Source of the DNA: an uncultured Solirubrobacterales bacterium
Lineage (GTDB): Bacteria; Actinomycetota; Thermoleophilia; Solirubrobacterales; Thermoleophilaceae
DNA length: 44,190 nucleotides
NCBI GenBank assembly: GCA_902806245.1
Contig: CADCVU010000204.1
Coordinates: 1-44,190, forward strand
Direction of reading: 5' to 3'
The stretch's first letter is position 1, and every line of letters begins with the position of its first letter. The translations under genes were made by a program, and so were the position numbers. A model generated the notes under the pieces. It had not been told where the DNA came from and ran no database searches. It saw only the letters and a list, made by a program, of their open reading frames with translations. Below are positions 38,157 through 44,190 of this stretch, piece after piece.

Positions 38157-38383
38157 GTTCGCGAAAACCCTTGGGCGCTCGACTTGTTGTGGCGAGCCAT
38201 CGCGCTTGTCAGGAGTCTGACGTCTCTTAGCGCTACCTCAAATTCCAAGTCGAAGGCGAGACAAGTGACGGCCGCTGGGGGTCGGCAAACGACTTCCGTA
38301 TCGCTCTGAGAGCGACTGGCGAGCTCCGCGTAAAGCCAGAGACGTACGACTTGAAAAGCGAACCGCTGTACACCGCTAACGAC

Positions 38384-39679
38384 CTAAGCGCTCTCCTCAA
38401 CCTCAGCTCGCAGCGGATGACGAAGCGTCCCGAGTGGCGAGCGCCCGGCGAACCATCTGACGCCCGGCGTCGCCGTCACCGAGTGCACGAGCACCGACGC
38501 ACAGATGGCAAGCGTCGCGGCGGCAAAGATCCGCTCCGACTCGGGCACGTTGAAGCGCTCGATGTAGGTCACGTAGAAGACGGCCGCGACTCCTATCGGG
38601 CCGAACCAGCCTAGGAAGGCAGTACCGCGCCTCCCTGTGTCCGAGCCCGCGAGCGCGAGTGGCACCACCGGCGGGCGCCGCACGAGCAACACCCACGCGG
38701 CGAACGCGAGACCCGACACTCCGAGTGCCGCCCACTGCGACCAGGGCAGGATCGCTCCGAGGAAGATGAACACCGGCAGGATCAGGTACTTGCTGACCGA
38801 GTCCTGTACCTGCTCGAGCTGCTCGCGCACCTCCTCCTCAAGCACCGCGGAGAAGAAAATCGCCGCGACGAAGACGGCCAGAATGCCGCTGCCACCGAGC
38901 AAATGGATGAGGCCGACCGTCAGGAGAGCGAGCGAAATCCCGAGACCGATCAGGTTCGTCTCCTCGATTTCCGATCGCCGCAGGCTGAGCTCGGTCAGCT
39001 TCCCGCTCGCGTAGCCAATCGGTGCCCCGAGCGCGACGGCGAGCCCGACTCCCTTTAGCGTCTCGGTCGCCCAATGCCCGAGCGCAGCGCCGACCGGCTC
39101 GGTCAACATGAAGGCGGCGACCAGGACGAAGGGGAGCGCCAACCCGTCGTTGGCGCCAGACTCAAGCTGCAGGGAGCGGCGCAGCCACCGCGGCAGGTTC
39201 TTATCGGCGAGCCCTCCGGTCACCAGGGCGGAGGCGACGACCGGATCGGTCGGCGTGAGAATCGCCCCGAGCAGGAACGCGGCCCAGAACGGAAGGCCGA
39301 GCAGGAGCCAGGCGCCAAGGCCGGTGAGCACCCACATTCCGACCATCCCGACGGTCAGGAGCCCGACAAAGCGTCGGGCGTTGGTGCGCAGGTCGGCCCG
39401 CGTGATCTGAAGGCCGGCGCCCATGAGCGCGAGTGCGAGCGTTACGCGAGCGATCTCCTCGAGGATCCGGCGCTCGTCTCCCTCTCTCGCCGGGTTGAGC
39501 ACGCCGAGGACCTCCGGCCCGAGGACCACTCCAAGCAACAAGGCGATGAGTACGGAGGACAGAAACAGGCGTTTGAGGACCCGCGAGAGCAGCCCGAGGA
39601 CGAGCATCGAGCCACCCACGACGATCAAGGCAGTGTCGAGCGTCACGGGGCCGTGCTTCCCGGTCGACGCCGGGCTCAT
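38384..39679 (-). CDS. CPA1-type Na+/H+ (cation/proton) antiporter
   Basis: LRTNARRFVGLLTVGMVGMWVLTGLGAWLLLGLPFWAAFLLGAILTPTDPVVASALVTGGLADKNLPRWLRRSLQLESGANDGLALPFVLVA. Confidence 0.9.
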   Translation of the reverse strand: MSPASTGKHGPVTLDTALIVVGGSMLVLGLLSRVLKRLFLSSVLIALLLGVVLGPEVLGVLNPAREGDERRILEEIARVTLALALMGAGLQITRADLRTNARRFVGLLTVGMVGMWVLTGLGAWLLLGLPFWAAFLLGAILTPTDPVVASALVTGGLADKNLPRWLRRSLQLESGANDGLALPFVLVAAFMLTEPVGAALGHWATETLKGVGLAVALGAPIGYASGKLTELSLRRSEIEETNLIGLGISLALLTVGLIHLLGGSGILAVFVAAIFFSAVLEEEVREQLEQVQDSVSKYLILPVFIFLGAILPWSQWAALGVSGLAFAAWVLLVRRPPVVPLALAGSDTGRRGTAFLGWFGPIGVAAVFYVTYIERFNVPESERIFAAATLAICASVLVHSVTATPGVRWFAGRSPLGTLRHPLRAEVEESA

Positions 39680-40354
39680 TCCCGTCGTTCGCAGGAGATG
39701 GCCATCCCCTGAGAATCGGGCGCCCGACGTGCACGAGGTGAGCTCCAGCCACCAACCGAGCGGCCACCTCGACCGTGTCTCCGGCGACCGTGCGGACGAT
39801 CCCCATGCTGGCTAGACCGAGCATCAGGCGGACGTACAGGCCTCACGCCAGATCATGACGCTGCTTTTCGAGACGATCACTCAGCTTTGGTGCATCAGCG
39901 AGTGATTTGCGTCTCGTCCTTCTCGCTCTGGTCTCTTTCGCGGCTAAAAAGGGTGCGCTCTGAGCGCGCCGCGGGACCTCGACACGCTCTCCCGCGCGTA
40001 TTGCGCGGTGGCTCGAGTGGTCTCGCGCGGTTGGCGGCGATCTTCGTTTTCGACCTCCGAGAGCCGCTGAGCGGCGCCGTCGACCTGCGCGCGACGATGG
40101 CTGACAGGATCGAGGCTGGCGATTTGGCTGGGCACGGCGGCACTTCACGCTCGCTACCGTCGGCCGATGGTCCATCCCCTCGTGCATTCATCCGTTCACA
40201 CTCGCTGGTCAATAGACTTGCCCAGGGCGAGGCGCTTGCGTCGCTCGCGGACACGGCCATGCTCGAGACTTACCGCGACGGAGGCCCTTGGGTTGCCTTC
40301 GCCACTGCCGGCGGGCTTTCTCGTCTCGACGGATTGAGATCGCCGGCTAGAGGT

Positions 40355-41059
40355 ATGCGGGTTAGGCACGAACGCTCGGACGACGACTTCGAGTTCTGGG
40401 TGAGGCACGTGACCGAGCGTGCCGATCCCTTCATGTCGTGGCTTGGAGTGCTCTTCGCTCTGCTTGTCGGCTTCGAGTTCGCCGTGTCGTTGAATGCGCC
40501 CGCGTCGTTCGTGCTCTCCGTGGCCGGTTGGACGATCTGGAGCGTCTTCGTGCTCGAGTTCGTGGCCAAGCTCGCGCTCGCCCCCCGGCGCGGCCGCTTT
40601 CTTCGGCGCCATTGGGTGCAGGCGCTCGCCCTGCTAGTGCCGACCCTCCGGGTCCTCGGCTTCCTGCGACTGATGCGGCTGGGCCGCGCGCTCCCTGCCG
40701 CGCGCGTTCTGTCGTCCTCGTACCGGAGTGTCGGCACCGCGGGCCGGCTGATTCGATCCCGACTCGGTTACCTCGGTGCGCTGACGGTCGTCGCGACCGT
40801 GGCGGTGGCTCAGCTCGCCTACCTCTTTGAGCACGAGGTTCGTGCTGGCGCGGTGCGCTCGTTCGGCGATTCAATCCTCTGGGCTCTCTCGGTGGTGCTC
40901 GCCGGCCAGGGTGACCCGGTCCCCGCCACGCCCGGAGGAAGACTCGTCATGGTTGCTGGCTTCGCGTTCGGAGTCGTCGTCGTCGCCGCTCTCGCCGGCA
41001 CGATCGGCGCCTTCCTTGTCGATGAACGCCGCGAGCGAGCCGAGCAAGAGCGCTCATGA
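40355..41059 (+). CDS. Voltage-gated-cation-channel-like protein with non-canonical pore sequence
   Basis: MRVRHERSDDDFEFWVRHVTERADPFMSWLGVLFALLVGFEFAV...GWTIWSVFVLEFVAKLALAPRRGRFLRRHWVQALALLVPTLRVLGFLRLMRLGRALPAARVL (S4-like) ...FGDSILWALSVVLAGQGDPVPATPGGRLVMV. Confidence 0.75.
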   Translation: MRVRHERSDDDFEFWVRHVTERADPFMSWLGVLFALLVGFEFAVSLNAPASFVLSVAGWTIWSVFVLEFVAKLALAPRRGRFLRRHWVQALALLVPTLRVLGFLRLMRLGRALPAARVLSSSYRSVGTAGRLIRSRLGYLGALTVVATVAVAQLAYLFEHEVRAGAVRSFGDSILWALSVVLAGQGDPVPATPGGRLVMVAGFAFGVVVVAALAGTIGAFLVDERRERAEQERS

Positions 41060-41101
41060 TCGGCGCGTCGACGTGCTCGTACAACCCGTAGCGGCATCAG
41101 C

Positions 41102-41157
41102 GGACACAGGGCGCTTGGGGACTTGCATAGGCGCGCCCTCGCCGATGCCCTGTGTCC
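41102..41157. repeat. 11-bp perfect inverted repeat GGACACAGGGC ... GCCCTGTGTCC with 34-nt loop, downstream of the channel gene
   Basis: Arms 41102-41112 and 41147-41157; loop contains GGCGCGCC. Confidence 0.7.
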
Positions 41158-41337
41158 CCTCATCTCGCCGCGTTTCCGGTCGTCGACCAGTTTGCAGTGG
41201 CGCAGTTCCTGCACGTTTCTCTTACAGAGGCCCGGCCTCCGCGGAGCGCTCGGTCGGGTCGCTGGAGCGCTCTCGAGACACACCGCTAGTCGCGTCATGC
41301 CCTCTAGGAGGCTCCGGTGAACCACTAGCGAAACGCC

Positions 41338-41643
41338 TTAGCTAGAGCGAAGCCACAGCACTGTCGCCACGACGAGCAGGCAGAGGGCGACGCTCGGGAT
41401 GATGACGTGCCCAGCGGGCCACAGCTTGAGGGCGAGGAGCAGGTTGTTGACCGCGAGGATCGCCGTAGCTGCGACGGCGAACGGAAAGAAGGCGGGCCGC
41501 AAGGGGGTCAGCCTACGGCTAACCCAAGAGCGAGTCGCACCGCTGGACGCACGCGCGCCGGCGGAGTCGCGCATGCGAGCCACGCCTCTAATGCGGCGGC
41601 CAACGCGAACTACGCCGACTAAGCGGCTGCTCGACTCGGTCAA
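41338..41643 (-). CDS. Small two-TM protein
   Basis: ...RLTPLRPAFFPFAVAATAILAVNNLLLALKLWPAGHVIIPSVALCLLVVATVLWLRSS; start uncertain. Confidence 0.4.
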   Translation of the reverse strand: MTESSSRLVGVVRVGRRIRGVARMRDSAGARASSGATRSWVSRRLTPLRPAFFPFAVAATAILAVNNLLLALKLWPAGHVIIPSVALCLLVVATVLWLRSS

Positions 41644-42017
41644 GCCGCCCGGCGACTAGGGCGCTCGTCGACGTTCTGAAAGCACTGGTAACGGAGCGCC
41701 TGCTCGCTCAGGTGAACATGCGCTGGTGTCGGTTAAGGGGAAGCATGGGGACCGAGGGCCGCCACGGAGTGCCCTCCGCGCTCCCTCTCGACTCCGACCT
41801 AGGATCCCCCGTCCCGAGGCGGGAGTCAGGCGGCCCTCACTTCTTTCTCCCGCCTCGCCAGCGAGAAAGGCGACGGCGCGCGGTGCCGATCCGTGAACCT
41901 TTGCCGCGCGCCTGTCGTCTCACAGCCGACGGGGGACTCCAACGCCAGTCGCCGTCGGCGAAGCAGTTATTCCCTCGTCGAGCCGCGAGTTAACACCGTG
42001 ACCAATGGCCGGAGGGC

Positions 42018-42236
42018 TCAGTTCCCGCGGATCAGTTCGAGAACCCGCTCCGCGCCCGAGTGGGGATTGCTGCAGTTGCGCGGGAACTCGTTATCCCCGA
42101 AGGGGTTCCTGATCGACCACTCGTCGTTCACGCGCCCGCCTTGGCGGCACTCCACGCTCTGGGACAACAGCAGAACGGCCGCGAACACTAAGACGATCAG
42201 CAGCACCGCTCCGAGCACGAGAAGCAGAACACGCAC
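42018..42236 (-). CDS. Small single-TM protein
   Basis: VRVLLLVLGAVLLIVLVFAAVLLLSQSVECRQGGRVNDEWSIRNPFGDNEFPRNCSNPHSGAERVLELIRGN; possible GTG start, TATAAG a few nt upstream. Confidence 0.45.
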   Translation of the reverse strand: MRVLLLVLGAVLLIVLVFAAVLLLSQSVECRQGGRVNDEWSIRNPFGDNEFPRNCSNPHSGAERVLELIRGN

Positions 42237-42563
42237 GGCCCCCTTATACCTCGCGCCTGCTGACGAGGAACCAGACGGTGCCGCGCGTGCGGCACGATCC
42301 CTCAACCTTCGGCGAGCGACCTATCCGTGCTTTTTGTCTCGGACCGGTGATTCGCTCTGGACCGCTCGGGTCTGTCCTCGCATACCTCTTGACCTGAGGG
42401 TCATGGCCGGTGTCGCGCTTGCACGCTCCCAACATCGAGCGCCGCTTGCAACACGGAGATCGCTCTTCGGTCAACTGCACCATGCGCCTCACGTCGCGCG
42501 CGGGAACGTACCAAGAGAGGCCAGATGCTTTCCACGCTGCGACCATAAGCGGGGTCGGAACCC

Positions 42564-42664
42564 CTAGTGGCCTTCTGCGATCCCTCGAAGCGCCGCCTCT
42601 GCTCGGTTCGCCTCCTCGACGAGCACGGCGAAGGCGTCAAGCGCCTCCCGCAGCTCCGCCAGCC
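42564..42664 (-). pseudogene. Coding remnant A of a small repeated family
   Basis: RLAELREALDAFAVLVEEANRAEAALRGIAEGH*; shares 26 identical nt with 43938-43963. Confidence 0.4.
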
Positions 42665-42688
42665 GTCACGCGAGGGCGTCCGAGAGAC

Positions 42689-43252
42689 TCAACATGTCGG
42701 TGCAGGGTTCTCCCCGCAGACGTCTTCCTCGCTGGGCGTGTCGACCTTCGGTTCCTTCGGTTCCTTCGGTTCCTTGGGTTGCTCCGGCTTCTTAGGTTCC
42801 TTCGGCTCCTCCGGCTTCTCCGGCTCAGGCTCCGGCTCCGGCTCGGGTTCCAGGTCCGGCTCGGGTTCCAGGTCCGGCTCCGGCTCCGGCTCGGGCTCGG
42901 GCTCCGGCTCGGGCTCGGGCTCGGGCTCCGGCTCGGGCTCGGGCTCTTGCGCCTGCTTGCACTGGTCCTTGAACAGCCGCGTGAGGTTGTCGACCCCTCC
43001 CTCCAGCGTCGAGCGTACGTCCGGGTCCACCTCCTCAGGGAGATCCGAGACCTGCCGCTTGAGCTGGCTCAGGGTTGGTCGCGTCCGCTCGCACTCTCCC
43101 TCGCGGACACCCTGCTCGACGGTGTCCAGGTTGCCGACCAGACGCGTCGCGGTTTCAGAAGGGATCTTCTCCCCCCCGGCGCCGCACGCGGCGATGGTCA
43201 GGCACAGCCCCGAGCTCAGAGCTAGTGCGCGAATCCGTCGAAGCGCTCCCAC
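42689..43252 (-). CDS. Lipoprotein with long Glu-Pro/Lys-Pro low-complexity tail
   Basis: GTG start; ALALSSGLCLTIAACGAGG lipobox, helical middle, (EP)n, PDLEPEP and KEPKEPKEP repeats, terminal two-Cys segment EEDVCGENPAPTC. Confidence 0.75.
   Translation of the reverse strand: MGALRRIRALALSSGLCLTIAACGAGGEKIPSETATRLVGNLDTVEQGVREGECERTRPTLSQLKRQVSDLPEEVDPDVRSTLEGGVDNLTRLFKDQCKQAQEPEPEPEPEPEPEPEPEPEPEPEPDLEPEPDLEPEPEPEPEPEKPEEPKEPKKPEQPKEPKEPKEPKVDTPSEEDVCGENPAPTC
42746..42952. repeat. Coding tandem repeat encoding EP/KEP units
   Basis: GGTTCCTTC units and GGCTCGGGCTCC-like units on the + strand. Confidence 0.85.
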
Positions 43253-43260
43253 TGGGGGTC

Positions 43261-43266
43261 AGGCTA
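43261..43266 (-). promoter_or_regulatory. Candidate -10 element TAGCCT, 8 nt before the GTG of the EP-repeat lipoprotein
   Basis: Reverse strand TAGCCT-N8-GTG. Confidence 0.4.
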
Positions 43267-43831
43267 GTAGCGGAGCATCCTAGACTCCGCTTCGGGAACC
43301 TCGCCTCAGCCGCGTCAGGCTCCTCGACCGCCCAGAGGACCGCCTGCTCAAGCCGACAAGCGCGAAGGCTGGAGCTGTGGCACAGCTTCGGGCGGCGGTC
43401 CGGCCCGCGCCCCCGGCTTCTTCAGTTAGTTCTGACCTTTCACGTCGAGGGCGACACCGCCTGATGGCACTACTGACCCGCTCGCCGGCCAACGAGGACG
43501 ATGACGGCTAGGAGCGCGAGGGTGCTCGCAGGGGTCAGCACAGGCGCTGTCTGCGGCGTGCCGTGTTCGAGCAGCGACGGCGGCTACGCCCACACGCGCC
43601 GAGGCCGAAGGCGACCTGGCCTGCGGTCAGGGCCATATCCCGCGAACCACTCGGGCCCGCGTGCGGTTGTGGTGCGAGAGAAGTTTGTAAGGCGTCTGAC
43701 CGTCTTTAAGGCACCCTTATCTTCGAGCACGAAGTTGGAGAGGAGTGAGGGCCGCTGGGGAGCGGCGTTGCTCCTTACACATCGAGATCCGTCCCCCCTG
43801 TGAGCGGACTTGAGTCGTGCGGCCCTCACTC

Positions 43832-43978
43832 TTAACTCAGCGACGAGTCAACCGCCGCCGGCGTTTGAGAGCGCGTCACGCACTGCCGCGGCTGTGAGCC
43901 CGCAAGCCGCCTGAGCTTCGCCTCGGCCGCGTCCGGGTCCTCGACGAGCACGGCGAAGGCGTCGAACGCCTCCCGTAT
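43832..43978 (-). pseudogene. Coding remnant B of the same small family
   Basis: IREAFDAFAVLVEDPDAAEAKLRRLAGSQPRQCVTRSQTPAAVDSSLS*. Confidence 0.4.
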
Positions 43979-44087
43979 CTACGAGAGCTACGGGCGCGCC
44001 CGCGATGAGTCGGACTGACACCGCCGTCCGACCGCGGCCTCGTCCTGTTAGCCCAGCCGTGCAGTCGCGGCGCCGTGCGACGCTCGC

Positions 44088-44190
44088 TCAGCGGTCGTGT
44101 CGGCGGAGCGTCAGGGCCACGGCACCGTCGAAGACGGTTAGGGCTGCCATGCCGGCGGCACCGAGCTTCGCCCGGCGACTCTCGGGCTCG
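44088..44190 (-). CDS. C-terminal end of an unidentified protein (runs off the right edge)
   Basis: ...EPESRRAKLGAAGMAALTVFDGAVALTLRRHDR*. Confidence 0.4.
   Translation of the reverse strand, partial: EPESRRAKLGAAGMAALTVFDGAVALTLRRHDR

Noticed and set aside
42567-43283. Plus-strand Ser-Gly repeat protein (SGSGSGSG...)
   Set aside because: It is the antisense of the EP-repeat lipoprotein, which has a lipobox and a plausible promoter.
1-44190. CRISPR array, transposase/IS element, rRNA operon
   Set aside because: No regularly spaced direct repeats of 25-40 bp, no transposase motifs and no rRNA-like sequence were seen.

Overview
High-GC window, probably actinobacterial and Thermoleophilia/Solirubrobacterales-like; the taxonomy is inferred from gene content only. 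The left part (about 1-19.3 kb) is dense and mostly intact. It holds a partial MrpA/NuoL-like subunit, a CPA-type K+/H+ antiporter, prmA-dnaJ-hrcA, a paired MaoC/HadAB-like dehydratase, a DEAD-box helicase, a GDPD/patatin/acyltransferase lipid operon, formaldehyde dehydrogenase, rhomboid protease, metallophosphoesterase, pcm, an alpha/beta hydrolase, and a TM0106-type RecB nuclease-helicase fusion broken by three frameshifts. Right of about 19.3 kb the architecture changes: a tRNA 3'-end-like sequence, longer gaps, small lipoproteins and membrane proteins, and several broken genes. Intact genes there include UspA, TrkH/TrkA, a Crp/Fnr regulator, a CPA1 Na+/H+ antiporter and a voltage-gated-channel-like protein. 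The most interesting items are: (i) the ion channel with an AGQGD pore signature instead of TVGYGD; (ii) a candidate conflict-type island at 24.4-27.4 kb (HTH + nucleotidyltransferase pair, a four-CxxC zinc protein, an ARPP-1/DUF6569-like protein); (iii) a recurrent one-base-deletion bias across broken genes, which is either real decay or assembly error; (iv) mutually exclusive hairpins over a hydrolase start; (v) a DUF2254 pseudogene and other coding remnants missed by the ORF track; (vi) repeated TAGnnT motifs 6-11 nt from start codons, suggesting leaderless promoters. Nothing here proves a new system. No tools were used, so all family names are recognition from the translated sequence.
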